Assembly: GCF_027213785.1 (NCBI RefSeq)
Contig: NZ_JAPWGO010000003.1
Coordinates: forward strand, 62,001-126,000
Direction: 5' to 3'
From: Limimaricola sp. G21655-S1
Lineage (GTDB): Bacteria > Pseudomonadota > Alphaproteobacteria > Rhodobacterales > Rhodobacteraceae
Length of the DNA: 64,000 nt
Translations under genes and position numbers: made by a program
Notes under the pieces: generated by a model
The model's input: the letters and a program-made list of their open reading frames with translations, nothing else
Databases searched by the model: none
What the model was told of the DNA's origin: nothing
Part shown: positions 1-8,717 of the stretch, one piece after another
Layout of the letters: each line of letters begins with the position of its first letter
Numbering within the stretch: position 1 is the first letter of the stretch

Positions 1-2
1 GC

Positions 3-665
3 GCCACGGCGGGGGGAACCGGCCCGGACGACGCCTCCTTCGGCGCCTTCGAAGACGTCTCCGACATCTTCGCCGATCTGTTCGGTGGGCGGGTCACGCG
101 TGGCCGCCGTTCGGCGCCCTTCGGCGTACCGGGTGCGGATCTTCGCTACAACATAGAGGTCGATTTCCTCGATGCTGCCCGTGGTGCGACGCGAGACGTT
201 ACCATGCCGGACGGCCGCGCGATCGAACTGCGGATACCGGCCGGACTGCGCGACGGGCAGGTGCTCCGCTTGAAGGGGAAGGGCGCTCCCGGCCTGCATG
301 GTGGCCCCTCGGGCGATGCCTATGTGGAAGCGCGAATCCGCCCGCATCCGCTGTTTACCCGCAATGGCGACGACATCGAGATCGAACTGCCCATCAGCTT
401 CGACGAGGCGGTACTTGGGGACCGGGTCGAGGTGCCGACGATCTGGGGGCCGGTCTCGATGAAGCTGCCGGAAGGAGCCTCGTCGGGTCAGCGGGTCCGT
501 CTCAAGGGCAAGGGCATCCGCCGAGCGAAGCGGCCGGCAGGCGACCAGTATGTCCGGCTGTCGATCCGATTGCCGAAGCATGTGGATGCCGAGATGAAGG
601 CCCTGGCGAAACGGTGGAAAGAGCATGTCCGACACGCCCCGCGAGACGGGATGAAACAGCATTGA
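3..665 (+). CDS. DnaJ C-terminal-domain protein (CbpA-like co-chaperone), 5' truncated
   Basis: The reading frame is open from the window edge, so the J domain lies outside and only the substrate-binding C-terminal part (about 220 residues) is visible. It begins in a Gly/Phe-rich linker and continues into two beta-barrel subdomains, recognisable by DLRYNIEVDFLDAARG and, later, the repeated VRLKGKG/LRLKGKG segments and RIRPHPLFTRNGDDIEIELP. No CxxCxGxG zinc-finger repeats occur between linker and barrels, which fits CbpA/DnaJ class II rather than canonical DnaJ. Family role: cytoplasmic Hsp40 that hands substrates to DnaK. The C-terminus ends in a basic tail. The 193-bp gap downstream separates it from a convergent cytochrome operon. 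Confidence 0.85.
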   Translation, partial: ATAGGTGPDDASFGAFEDVSDIFADLFGGRVTRGRRSAPFGVPGADLRYNIEVDFLDAARGATRDVTMPDGRAIELRIPAGLRDGQVLRLKGKGAPGLHGGPSGDAYVEARIRPHPLFTRNGDDIEIELPISFDEAVLGDRVEVPTIWGPVSMKLPEGASSGQRVRLKGKGIRRAKRPAGDQYVRLSIRLPKHVDAEMKALAKRWKEHVRHAPRDGMKQH

Positions 666-858
666 CGGGTGGAGGTCCTGAAAGACTCAAATCGTCGACT
701 GTTCGCCGCCTGCACAGAGATGGCTGTTCGAGAACAGTCTGCGGTTCATTATCCTGTGCCTACGCTCGATCTTGCCTTGCTCTGAGGGTGCCGGGGAGCG
801 CCGCAGCCGCACTGGTCAACTGCGGAGCTCTTTCCACGCTCGGAAAGGCCTCATGCTG

Positions 859-1773
859 CTAGAGGCTTTTCAAATAAGTAGCGATGGCCTCGAGATCTTC
901 TCCCGTCAGATGACTTGTGCCATGCTCGATTACATCGATCATCTTGCCGCCGGATACGTCGCCATCCGGTGTCAGCCCGAGCTGGAGGTAGAACACCAGG
1001 TCGTTGAGGCTCCAATCGCGTATCGTGGATCGGCTGCCTGCAATGGGCGGGGCGCCAGATGAGAACGAGCTCTTGCCCGCGCCCTCTAGTGCATTGGCGC
1101 TAATCCCGCCGATGAGATTCCTTGCAGTATGGCACTCGCCGCAGTGGCCAGGGCCGTTCACGAGATATGCGCCACGGTTCCAGATTGCTGACTCCACTTC
1201 ATTGGAAACGAACGGTTCGGGAGTGTGATAAAGGCTTTTCCAGACCCCCACGAGTTGTCGGTTCGAGAAGGGCCAAATCAATTCGTGCGGCCGGTTCGGC
1301 CTGGCCACCGGCTCGACCGTATCCAGGTAGGCCTTGAGATCGACGATATCTTCGGTCTTGACGCGCCCGTAGCTGGTATAGGGGAAGCTGGGAAAATAAT
1401 GTTCGCCATCCGGAGTCACACCTGCGGTCATGGCAACGTAGAAATCCTCGAGCGACATCGCACCGATGCCGTGTTCCGTATCCGGTGTGATATTGGGGGC
1501 GTAGAATGTGCCGAACGGTGTTTCCAGCCCGGCACCGCCGGCCAGAAAAACACCACCGTTGTCGATATCGGTATGGCAGACGACGCAGCCACCCATTCGC
1601 AACACGTATTCCCCGCGCTCTGCATCGGCGGAGTAGGCGCCCAGATCAACGTTCTTCGCTGTTTGTCCCAAGCCCGGAAGAATGAAAGCGTAGCCGAATG
1701 CCGCGGCAGCAACGCTTATGCCGAATAGCCAGATAATAGGCTTGGTCATTTTTGACGTTCGGATAGCTAACAT
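859..1773 (-). CDS. Membrane-anchored dihaem cytochrome c
   Basis: A 304-residue protein with an N-terminal hydrophobic segment (about residues 12-33) followed by two class-I cytochrome c domains. Haem-binding CVVCH lies at about 63-67 and CGECH at 211-215; possible Met ligands lie in the GGKM and similar C-terminal segments. The layout resembles dihaem cytochrome subunits that take electrons from periplasmic dehydrogenases. It is the last gene of a three-gene minus-strand cytochrome operon. I start it at ATG 1773, which follows a GGCGAG stretch; ATG 1749 (MTKPIIWLFG) is an alternative. An upstream extension of the frame exists but runs into the preceding gene and is not used. The physiological donor and acceptor cannot be told from sequence. 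Confidence 0.85.
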   Translation of the reverse strand: MLAIRTSKMTKPIIWLFGISVAAAAFGYAFILPGLGQTAKNVDLGAYSADAERGEYVLRMGGCVVCHTDIDNGGVFLAGGAGLETPFGTFYAPNITPDTEHGIGAMSLEDFYVAMTAGVTPDGEHYFPSFPYTSYGRVKTEDIVDLKAYLDTVEPVARPNRPHELIWPFSNRQLVGVWKSLYHTPEPFVSNEVESAIWNRGAYLVNGPGHCGECHTARNLIGGISANALEGAGKSSFSSGAPPIAGSRSTIRDWSLNDLVFYLQLGLTPDGDVSGGKMIDVIEHGTSHLTGEDLEAIATYLKSL

Positions 1774-1786
1774 CAGACGGGCTCGC

Positions 1787-2260
1787 CTATCTTGGTTGCT
1801 TGTAGCTTTCTTCCTTTGGTTTGCGGAAGGGCTGGTGGCAGGATCCGCAGGATTTGCCGAGGCTTTGCATCGCCATCGCGATATCGCGCATGTCGCCCTC
1901 TTCGGCCGCTTTGGCAAGCGCCGCGCTGGCTTTGGACATCTCCGCATTCAATTCGACGAAATCGTCTATCCTGCTCCAGATCTCGGGCTGCGCGTCCGTC
2001 AATCCGTCGCTCACCTGTTCTTCGAATGCGGCGGGAACGAGTTCCGCCGCATTCTCGATGAGCTCCGCGTGTTCCGCTATGTGCTCGGTCAGCGGCAGAC
2101 GCCCCTTCACGATGGCCGCGACCGCAGCCATATGGCCGCCGATCGCCCGCATCAGGTGCTGACGATACTCGATGACGCTGTCGCTATTCGCACTGGCGTG
2201 GCTGCCTGGCATGGCGATCAATGCGCTTAGGGTCACCGCAGCAAGAAATCGACGCAGCAT
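1787..2260 (-). CDS. Cytochrome c-prime / c556 family protein
   Basis: A 157-residue secreted protein. Residues 1-24 form a signal peptide (MLRRFLAAVTLSALIAMPG...ASA). The rest is an alpha-helical stretch ending with a single haem site CGSCH at about 138-142, close to the C-terminus, which is diagnostic of the four-helix cytochrome c-prime/c556 family. These are periplasmic monohaem proteins implicated in electron transfer or NO binding. It starts 9 nt after the TGA at 2270-2272 that would end the full-length multihaem cytochrome frame, and ends 13 nt before the dihaem cytochrome start, so the three genes look co-transcribed. Confidence 0.87.
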   Translation of the reverse strand: MLRRFLAAVTLSALIAMPGSHASANSDSVIEYRQHLMRAIGGHMAAVAAIVKGRLPLTEHIAEHAELIENAAELVPAAFEEQVSDGLTDAQPEIWSRIDDFVELNAEMSKASAALAKAAEEGDMRDIAMAMQSLGKSCGSCHQPFRKPKEESYKQPR

Positions 2261-2269
2261 AAGGACATC

Positions 2270-2452
2270 TCACTTGTGCTGAATTTCGGAAACGTCGTGG
2301 CAGGTGCCGCAGGCCGAGGTGTAAGGGATCGGCATCGCGTTGCCCGGCAATTCGCCTTGAACGCCGACGGTCGTCGTGCGCGGGACGTCGAACACGTGGG
2401 AGTTGATATCCCCCTGCAGGTAGGCGTTTATCTCTTCGGTGAGTGCGTCGTA
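2270..2452 (-). pseudogene. Severed C-terminal tail of the multihaem cytochrome (eighth haem site)
   Basis: Directly after the TAA at 2453-2455, in the same frame, 60 sense codons read YDALTEEINAYLQG and onward to CGTCHDVSEIQHK, then TGA at 2270-2272. The CGTCH haem motif is encoded by 2311-2297. The tail starts with no good ribosome-binding site of its own, has the same composition as the upstream gene, and ends 9 nt before the cytochrome c-prime start. All this indicates that it was the native C-terminus of the upstream protein. What remains uncertain is whether the TAA is a genuine mutation, a sequencing error, or is read through. Confidence 0.75.
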
Positions 2453-4390
2453 TTAGGGTGGCGCGCTGACCATGCGTCCGAAGCGTCCCGAGTCGCCTCC
2501 ATGGATGGCCGTTCCGGGCATGTGGCAGTCGACGCAGCGCGTTCCTGCCGCGCCCTTCATCTCGCTGCCGAGCTGGTGCTGCATATGCGCGTTGATATCG
2601 ACGGCATGACAGTTCTGGCAGAGCGGCGACGACGCGTCGTCCGGATCGCCAACGAGTGAGCGCCGAAAGCCGGTGCCGCCATGCATGTCGTGACAGTCGC
2701 TGCATCCGACCATACGCCGGTCGTTCCTGTACATGCCCGATTTCATGTAATCCGCGTATTGCTGGTGCGGATTGCGGGAGTGGATGTCGTCGACCCAGAT
2801 GTGACGGCCGGGGATGGGGCCGCGCGTCACGCTGTACTCGGTGATCATGGTGTGGCGGCTCAGCCCCGGCGGCATCATCTCGCCGTCCTCGTTGATCGGC
2901 TGGGTATAGCCGAGGGTGGGGCCGCCCGGCCCCTGCCGGCGGTCGTGACAGCGGCCGCAGACCGCCGTTTCCCGTTCGACGGACAGGTAGGCGGGATTGA
3001 CCATGTGGGACGGGAAGTTTTCTCCTAGCCCGGCGAACGCCGCATGCTCGGAGCCGGGGCCATGGCAGGTCTCGCATCCGACATTGACCTCGTCCATCTC
3101 GGGATCATCGTCGATGTTGAACGCGCCGTTCGGATCGTTGACCCCGCGCACAAGCGCCTGTCCCGTCTCCTCGTCCATGTACCGTTCGTACCCAGTGACA
3201 TGGCAGGCGGCGCACATCGCTTGGATCGTGTTCTCGTTCACTGCGGGCGCCGTGATCCGGTCGTCGGGGGTCCCGTATTCGCCGTCCTCGCCCTTGCTCC
3301 ACCAATAGTTGAACTTGTAGTCTCGCCAGACGCGCCGATTATGGGTCAGCCGACGATCGTCTCCGTTCGGGTGGAACTGCAGCAGCGTATATATGCCCTG
3401 CCGATCCCCCAACGATTCCGGGACCGAGACCATGTATCTCTGACGCAGGACCGCGCCCCCATAGACCATCTCGATCTTCAGATGGGCCGGGCTGGCAGGA
3501 TCGGTTTCGTTCAGGCGGTTCTCGACCGAGATATAGTATTCGCCGTCCTGCGCGCTCTTCCAGAAATAGATGTCCGCGTAGATCTTCTCGATCTCCACCC
3601 TTTCATCATCGGCGAGGCGGATCTTGAACTTCACGTTGCCGCGGGCCTCCGGGTTGTAGTCGCCGATCTCGAGACGGGTGCCGCCCTCATACGATTCAGC
3701 CTCGATCCACGACTCGAGCGCCTCGAAGAAGTCCGGGAACTGCGAAAAATCCTGGTGAGGTCCCGGATTGCCGGGGCGGGACCATGCGAGCTTGTGTCCC
3801 GTCTGCTTCCAGGCCGCCTGCTCCTCGTGACATTCCAGGCATTGGGTGCTGCCGATGTACTCGGCATGGGGCGGCGGGCGGCTCGACAGCTGAATCCTCT
3901 TTTCATGCCCTCGAAGCTCCTGCGCATCATAGGAAGCACGGCTCTTGTCGCCGCCGGGCAGGTGCTCGACATCGCCGTCGGCGAGTGCGACATAGACGAA
4001 GAACCGGCCATCCGGGATGTCGAATATCCGGAAATGTCCCTGCTGATCTGTTTTCCCGCTAGGGAGCTGGTCGCGATGCCTCGCAATCGCATCTTCCAGG
4101 GGTTCGTCATACGCATCGGCCGCATATGGTTCATCGAACACCGCCGAGGCCGTTATCGGCGTCATGTCGATCATAGTGGTCGGCACGAGGTATACCGTAG
4201 CGGCCGCGACCGGGAGATCTCGGGAACTCACGACCCGTCCCAAAAGATCGTCCGCCGCTATAGGGTCAGTGAAACTCGGGAAAACCGGTTTGCCGTCCTG
4301 TGCAGTCGCAATTCCAGTGCTTGAGAGATATACGAGAACTGCGATCAGTAGATTGGAAACGCAAACCATTAGGCGAAAATTCAACCCCAT
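2453..4390 (-). CDS. Multihaem cytochrome c (seven haem motifs, interrupted by in-frame TAA)
   Basis: The translated part has 645 residues. It starts at ATG 4390 (MGLNFRLMVCVSNLL...), with GGAG 6 nt upstream; ATGs at 4426, 4405 and 4402 are in frame but less well placed. A signal peptide ends near residue 30. Residues 45-170 look like a carboxypeptidase-regulatory-type beta-sandwich (LLGRVVSSRDLPVAAATVYLV...GHFRIFDIPDG). Seven CxxCH sites follow: CLECH (184), CAACH (393), CETCH (439), CGRCH (478), CSDCH (563), CQNCH (591), CVDCH (619). The pattern resembles cytochrome c554-type multihaem proteins; exact substrate unknown. TAA at 2453-2455 stops translation, but the same frame continues for 60 codons and carries an eighth site, so this copy appears truncated by a nonsense change. 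Confidence 0.8.
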   Translation of the reverse strand: MGLNFRLMVCVSNLLIAVLVYLSSTGIATAQDGKPVFPSFTDPIAADDLLGRVVSSRDLPVAAATVYLVPTTMIDMTPITASAVFDEPYAADAYDEPLEDAIARHRDQLPSGKTDQQGHFRIFDIPDGRFFVYVALADGDVEHLPGGDKSRASYDAQELRGHEKRIQLSSRPPPHAEYIGSTQCLECHEEQAAWKQTGHKLAWSRPGNPGPHQDFSQFPDFFEALESWIEAESYEGGTRLEIGDYNPEARGNVKFKIRLADDERVEIEKIYADIYFWKSAQDGEYYISVENRLNETDPASPAHLKIEMVYGGAVLRQRYMVSVPESLGDRQGIYTLLQFHPNGDDRRLTHNRRVWRDYKFNYWWSKGEDGEYGTPDDRITAPAVNENTIQAMCAACHVTGYERYMDEETGQALVRGVNDPNGAFNIDDDPEMDEVNVGCETCHGPGSEHAAFAGLGENFPSHMVNPAYLSVERETAVCGRCHDRRQGPGGPTLGYTQPINEDGEMMPPGLSRHTMITEYSVTRGPIPGRHIWVDDIHSRNPHQQYADYMKSGMYRNDRRMVGCSDCHDMHGGTGFRRSLVGDPDDASSPLCQNCHAVDINAHMQHQLGSEMKGAAGTRCVDCHMPGTAIHGGDSGRFGRMVSAPP

Positions 4391-5258
4391 CCTTCGCTCC
4401 ATCATAGGTCGGGGTTCGGGCGGCATTGGCTATAAGCCGCCACAATATCATCATTGGATTCCCGACAATTAGTTTTATTAAAGGCAATGTGCGAGCGCTC
4501 GAGCGGCAAGGGGCCGATTTGCAGCGCTACCTACATCTAAAGTATCCTCCCATTTCTTTTCATCTATTTGTCTTCCGTAGTTTGACACACGGGGAGTGCC
4601 AGCGGCGAACCCCAATGTTGGTCGTGTATGAAATATGCCTGCAGTCAATGGCGGATGAACTATCGACAGATTGTCGTTGCGTGGCCCTTGCAGTTTAGTT
4701 TGCTGTATCAATGGATATTGGTGAAATACAGAGGGCCATACCTTCAGGATCGTGAATCAAGGTCAGAAGTCAACGATGCTGTCGATGCTCGATGGGTGAT
4801 ATGACCCAACATTCATGCAGGCTATTAGTAACCACCTTCGATTTTGTATTGGTTCGAGGGGTTTCCTCTTGGAATGCCGCCATTGAAATGCCCTAACTGT
4901 CGAGATGGATTATGCCGTCGTGGGACGGGTGAGGCGACGAGTGGAAAGCCCGAAAAGCACGAGGGAATGTTGCTGAAGCTGCGGCAGATCGAGGTGCTGC
5001 ATGAGTAAGGTATTAAGCTATTCCGTCTCTGGTGCTGAAAGCCATCCACAGCCACGAGCTCGCGCCGAGCCCGGCGGGGCTTCGTCTTCTCTAGGCGACC
5101 GAATGGTCGTCTCCGGCGGCAGAGGCGCGGACCTCTTGGCATGGTCGGCGCAGCCAGCAGTGCGAAAAGTCGTCAATCTATGCCGAGATTGGCCATCACC
5201 CTGCGACCTACCCGTCCCGGCAACTCAGGTGAATATCTATCGATATCAGGGGGGATAG
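4391..5258. other. Gene-poor region upstream of the cytochrome operon
   Basis: No reading frame here has convincing codon bias or a recognisable domain. The first 300 bases are AT-rich for this genome and presumably hold the promoter of the minus-strand cytochrome operon. On the plus strand, 4874-5008 encodes a short frame (MPPLKCPNCRDG...) whose end, KPEKHEGMLLKLRQIEVLHE, faintly resembles the N-terminus of IS3-type OrfA proteins (xxKLRQVEVL). It may be a decayed transposase scrap, but the match is too short to assert. The region ends at the left attachment repeat of the integrated element. Confidence 0.4.
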
Positions 5259-5278
5259 TGGCGGAGAGACAGGGATTC
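5259..5278. repeat. attL: duplicated tRNA-Ser 3' end
   Basis: The 20 bases are identical to 15357-15376, where they form the CCA end, acceptor strand and part of the T-arm of tRNA-Ser (minus strand). Identity stops abruptly on both sides (flanks AT here versus GA on the right), as expected for an attachment core. Confidence 0.92.
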
Positions 5279-5357
5279 ATCTGACACCCCCATGTGCGGA
5301 TAAAATCCCGTTTTATATGGGATATGGCGACATATCGATTGCCGGTCGGCATCGGTA

Positions 5358-5381
5358 TTGTGTAGCAAAATGTGTAGCGCG
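5358..5381 (+). repeat. Tandem 12-bp repeat, candidate integrase arm site (left end)
   Basis: TTGTGTAGCAAA is followed at once by ATGTGTAGCGCG, an imperfect tandem repeat 80 bp inside attL. It matches the perfect tandem ATGTGGAGCAAA pair near the other end of the element (15256-15279), in the same orientation. Position and duplication suggest recombinase arm-type binding sites; this is inference. Confidence 0.55.
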
Positions 5382-5439
5382 GCTTGATCGTCGGAGACGG
5401 CCTCGATACAGGTTGAACAAGGGCAAAGCGAACTGGCAG

Positions 5440-6762
5440 ATGGCAGGCATAACGAAGCGCAACGGGACCTGGCATCTGCGGATGCGTGTGCCCCGGAGGT
5501 ATGGTCGGGTATAGCCCCGAACCGAGATCCACCGCAGCCTACGCACCGACAGCGAGCGCGAGGCAAGGGCCCGTCTTCCGGCAGCCGAGGCGGCGGTTTT
5601 GGCCGAGCTCGACGCGCGCCTGACAATGGGCAAGTCTCAGCAGCCGGCTGACGTATTCTCGGCTGCGGTTGCCTTGGCAGCAACCCGCGGCATCACCTAC
5701 CGCCAAGCCGACGATCTCGCGAGCGGGCCGCTCGAAGAGATCCTCGCTCGTCTTGATACCCTGAAGCCGGCTGACACCCCTCAGATGGCGCGAGCGCTGC
5801 TCGGCGGGGTCGAGGCGCCAGAGCTGATGCTGTCGGAACTTGTCAAGGAAGTCGAACGGGTCTGTGCGCATGACAACCGCTACAAGAGCGACACGCAGAT
5901 GCGCTTGTGGCGCAACCCTCGGACGCGCGCGGTGAGGAACCTCATAGCCGCCCTGGGTGGCGACCGGCCTGTCCTGTCGCTGGAGGCTGTGGATGCCCGT
6001 AAGCACAAAGCATGGTGGCAGAAACGGATCGAAAGGGAGGGTCAGACAGCGGAGACGGCGAAGAAGGATTTCTCGAACATGTCCTCGATGCTGGCCCATT
6101 ACTATGACAGCCTCGACCTTGCGGAGCCACCACGCCCTTATCTCGGTGTGACGCTCCGGGATCGGCATGCGGTCAAGGGTCGCAAACCTGAGATACCTGT
6201 CGAGTGGATCGTGGAGAAATGGTTCGCGCCCGGCGCATTCGATGACCTTAATGACGAGGCCCGCGATATCCTACTGATCTCAATCGAAACCGGTTGCCGA
6301 CAAACAGAGATCCACGATCTCCCTTCGGACGCCATCGTGCTGGACGCGGTGATCCCGCATCTGCGGATCGCCTTCGAGGACGGCGACGAGAAGCGCGAGA
6401 TCAAGAACACATCCTCCGTGCGCCTTGTGCCACTTGTAGGTGTGGCACTGGCAGCAGCGCGGCGGCATCCGAATGGTTTCCCCCGCTACCGCTACAAGCG
6501 CAGCTATTCAGCGCTCATCAACGGATATCTTCGTGGCCACGACCTAATGCCGTCGCCGAGACACACCGCCGGCGGGACGCGGCATACTTGGGAAAGCCGA
6601 CTGAAGGCCGCCGAGATTGCATCGGATGACCGTGCAGAGATGATGGGGCATAGCGTAGCCTCGGCGCGAAATCGGGAGCTTTACGGTGACGAGATGCCTT
6701 TGGCACGCAAGCTAGAGCTGGCGCAAATGGTGGCGCTGGCAGTGCCTAAACACCTCGCCTAG
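5440..6762 (+). pseudogene. Phage-type tyrosine recombinase (integrase) with in-frame amber codon
   Basis: The intact frame would encode 440 residues from ATG 5440: MAGITKRNGTWHLRMRVPRRYGRV, then TAG at 5512-5514, then PRTEIHRSLRTDSEREARARLP and the rest in the same frame. The N-terminus is the DUF6538 type found in alphaproteobacterial integrases, where a Glu commonly occupies the TAG position (GAG to TAG would be a single change). Catalytic-domain landmarks follow: Arg in ETGCRQTE (about 287), RHTWESR (about 381), GH (about 404) and Tyr in ELYGDE (about 415). Without suppression, only reinitiation downstream (for example TTG 5599) could yield protein, lacking the N-terminal domain. Its position beside attL marks it as the element's integrase. 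Confidence 0.85.
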
Positions 6763-6935
6763 CTGAGTGCTGAAACGTCACTATCGCCGCCAGTAGCGCA
6801 CACGGTTGAGTGGGTGATCGTCTATGTAGCCACACTCTGGAACCTCGTCCGAGCCATCGTCAACTTGTGTTTCGGGTTCGTCCATGTTTACGCTCGCCTC
6901 AACCCATGCTTGTCGAAGCCTTCTAATCTAAGTGA

Positions 6936-8162
6936 ATGTATTCCGTGGATATAGACGTCTTTATTTCGTATGCATCAGAAGATCTGCACCTTGCGCAGGC
7001 CCTATATCGGCGCCTTCGAGAAACCGGTTTGAAGCCATGGATGGACAAGCCGCCGAAACCTTATAGTTTGGATGGATTGCGTCCAGGGGATTTGTGGGAA
7101 GACAGGCTAAGGGAAGCCATCTCAGCGGCGAAGTATTTTGTTCCACTGTTTTCTAGTAAATCTGTGACGAAGATTGGTTATGTTCAATCCGAGTTTCGGC
7201 AGGCTCTAAGTAGGCTTGCCTTGGTTCCTGCCGGTAGTGTCTATATTCTGCCGGTTCGTTTGGAAGATTGTGAGATACCGAGGGTTCGGATCGACGGTAT
7301 CTCATTTGCTCAATATCAATACATCGATTGCTTCCATGGAGATTTCTATACTCTGGTATCGTATATTGCAGAGCTTGAAGGTAACGCTGTAACGCCGTTA
7401 GATTTTACTGATACTACCGTCTCATCTGGCGATGAGTTCTTGGCAAACATTCGCTCGCACACGAGAATGGGTATTGATAAAAGTTTTTCTCTAAGCAATT
7501 TATCTATTCCCGATGTTCGTGAGGTTTCGGTGCAGGAGGTTTTCGATGGCGAGGAAATTATACTTCGAGATCTCGAGAACTTCACCTTGGTCGGACATGG
7601 GAGGGTCGAGCTGACCGTAGAGCCACGCTACGCTACGACCCTCACCTTCAAGAACTGCCCTTCGGTAAGGATTCGCGGCTTATCGCTTGGACACAGGCCC
7701 GACATGGGCTCTTGCATGGGAGCAGTTCTTAAGTTCGAAGACTGCGGAGTTGTAGTAATTGAGGACTGCAATCTTTTCGGATGCGGAACCTACGGTATAG
7801 AGGCGCATAGATGTGACTCTGTCACGTTAGTGGATTGCAATATTTTCGAATGTTCGCAGGGATTTGCTATTATAGATAGCGTCGGTCGCGCCAAGCTGGT
7901 CGGCTGTGAGTTATTTGATACTTGGTTCTATAGCGCGATCGAGGTTAGGTTTTCTGATTTAATAATGGAGAACTCTAGGGTCACAAATAGTGCCCCCCAT
8001 TCTATTTCGAGTAACGTTTTCTCCTCGTATCGTTCGGAGGTCAGCTTCAGTAACGTTTGTATCGAAATACCTACAGGTGTTGACCTTGGCTTGCCAGATA
8101 ATGCTCCCGGGCTGACCGTAAGCCGTCAGGCTGTTTCCCTTCCTCCGGCCGAACGGGGCTAA
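6936..8162 (+). CDS. TIR domain fused to right-handed beta-helix repeat domain
   Basis: 408 residues. Residues 1-145 form a TIR-type domain: VDIDVFISYASEDLHLAQAL (betaA-alphaA), a WMDKP box, LREAISAAKYFVPLFSSKSV, and a candidate NADase glutamate at E86 (GYVQSEFRQAL). After a linker, residues about 190-375 repeat short hydrophobic/Cys/Asn rungs of roughly 20-25 residues (TLTFKNCPSVRIRGLSLG, LKFEDCGVVVIEDCNLFGC, TLVDCNIFECSQG), the look of a parallel beta-helix. No signal peptide or membrane span, so cytoplasmic. Family knowledge: bacterial TIR domains often cleave NAD+ in antiphage defence, with the partner domain sensing the trigger. The gene stands alone with a clearly lower GC than its neighbours, suggesting separate acquisition. 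Start: ATG 6936 with weak upstream signal; GTG 6945 is possible. Confidence 0.8.
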   Translation: MYSVDIDVFISYASEDLHLAQALYRRLRETGLKPWMDKPPKPYSLDGLRPGDLWEDRLREAISAAKYFVPLFSSKSVTKIGYVQSEFRQALSRLALVPAGSVYILPVRLEDCEIPRVRIDGISFAQYQYIDCFHGDFYTLVSYIAELEGNAVTPLDFTDTTVSSGDEFLANIRSHTRMGIDKSFSLSNLSIPDVREVSVQEVFDGEEIILRDLENFTLVGHGRVELTVEPRYATTLTFKNCPSVRIRGLSLGHRPDMGSCMGAVLKFEDCGVVVIEDCNLFGCGTYGIEAHRCDSVTLVDCNIFECSQGFAIIDSVGRAKLVGCELFDTWFYSAIEVRFSDLIMENSRVTNSAPHSISSNVFSSYRSEVSFSNVCIEIPTGVDLGLPDNAPGLTVSRQAVSLPPAERG

Positions 8163-8357
8163 TTTGAGTAATTGTCGTTGCATTGAATCTTTTGGCAGTT
8201 AGTCGGGTGATCTTGCGGCCTCGTCGGGATGCACCTTATGCGGTATTTTTTGTTTCTTTCGACGGCCAGCAGATATTCAGGGGGGCATCATTTCGATGAA
8301 ATAAGGGCTTCCAGCTAAGCGTTAACTGTGGAAACGCTCTACGTTTCGTGCTCAACT
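8163..8357. other. Convergent intergenic spacer
   Basis: It lies between the plus-strand TIR gene and the minus-strand mobilisation genes. It contains a T-run (TATTTTTTGTTTC near 8250) that could serve termination, but no strong stem precedes it. No gene seen. Confidence 0.35.
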
Positions 8358-8636
8358 TCAAGCTGCATTTCGCACTGCTTCCTCAGCGATCTGTCGGGCG
8401 CGCTCAAGCACATTCGCTTGTGTTGTCAATTGTGCCAACTCGGCCTCGATCCTCGTGAAGAGGGGGAGCACCCACATCTCTCCGCTTGTCAGAATTGTCG
8501 CTAGCCTGTCACGGGCCTCGGTCAGGCGTACAATGTCCCCCAGATTTGCGTTTGACAACTCCGTAACCTGCCCACTCCAAGCGGGACCGGCTGAGCCGGT
8601 TCCTTGCAACGGAATGGTGGCGAGGGGGGCGTGCAT
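8358..8636 (-). CDS. Small hypothetical protein, third gene of the mob group
   Basis: 92 residues, not recognised. The middle and C-terminal parts are predicted helical and charged (LGDIVRLTEARDRLATIL, ELAQLTTQANVLERARQIAEEAV), compatible with a short coiled coil. No signal peptide, Cys pairs or nucleotide motif. It follows the 139-residue gene on the same strand after 81 nt and ends facing the TIR gene. Codon use resembles the mob genes rather than the AT-rich cargo, so it probably travels with the relaxase. Function unknown. Confidence 0.5.
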   Translation of the reverse strand: MHAPLATIPLQGTGSAGPAWSGQVTELSNANLGDIVRLTEARDRLATILTSGEMWVLPLFTRIEAELAQLTTQANVLERARQIAEEAVRNAA

Positions 8637-8717
8637 TGTATCGTCTCGATGAGGAGGTCGGGGGGCTATGGAGTTTGCCGCCCTCCGATGACGGAGGGCG
8701 CGAGGATCAAACGATGA

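Noticed and set aside
724-737. Palindrome CTGTTCGAGAACAG between cbpA-like gene and cytochrome operon
   Set aside because: A 6-bp stem with 2-nt centre cannot form a terminator loop and no matching second site suggests an operator; left as chance.
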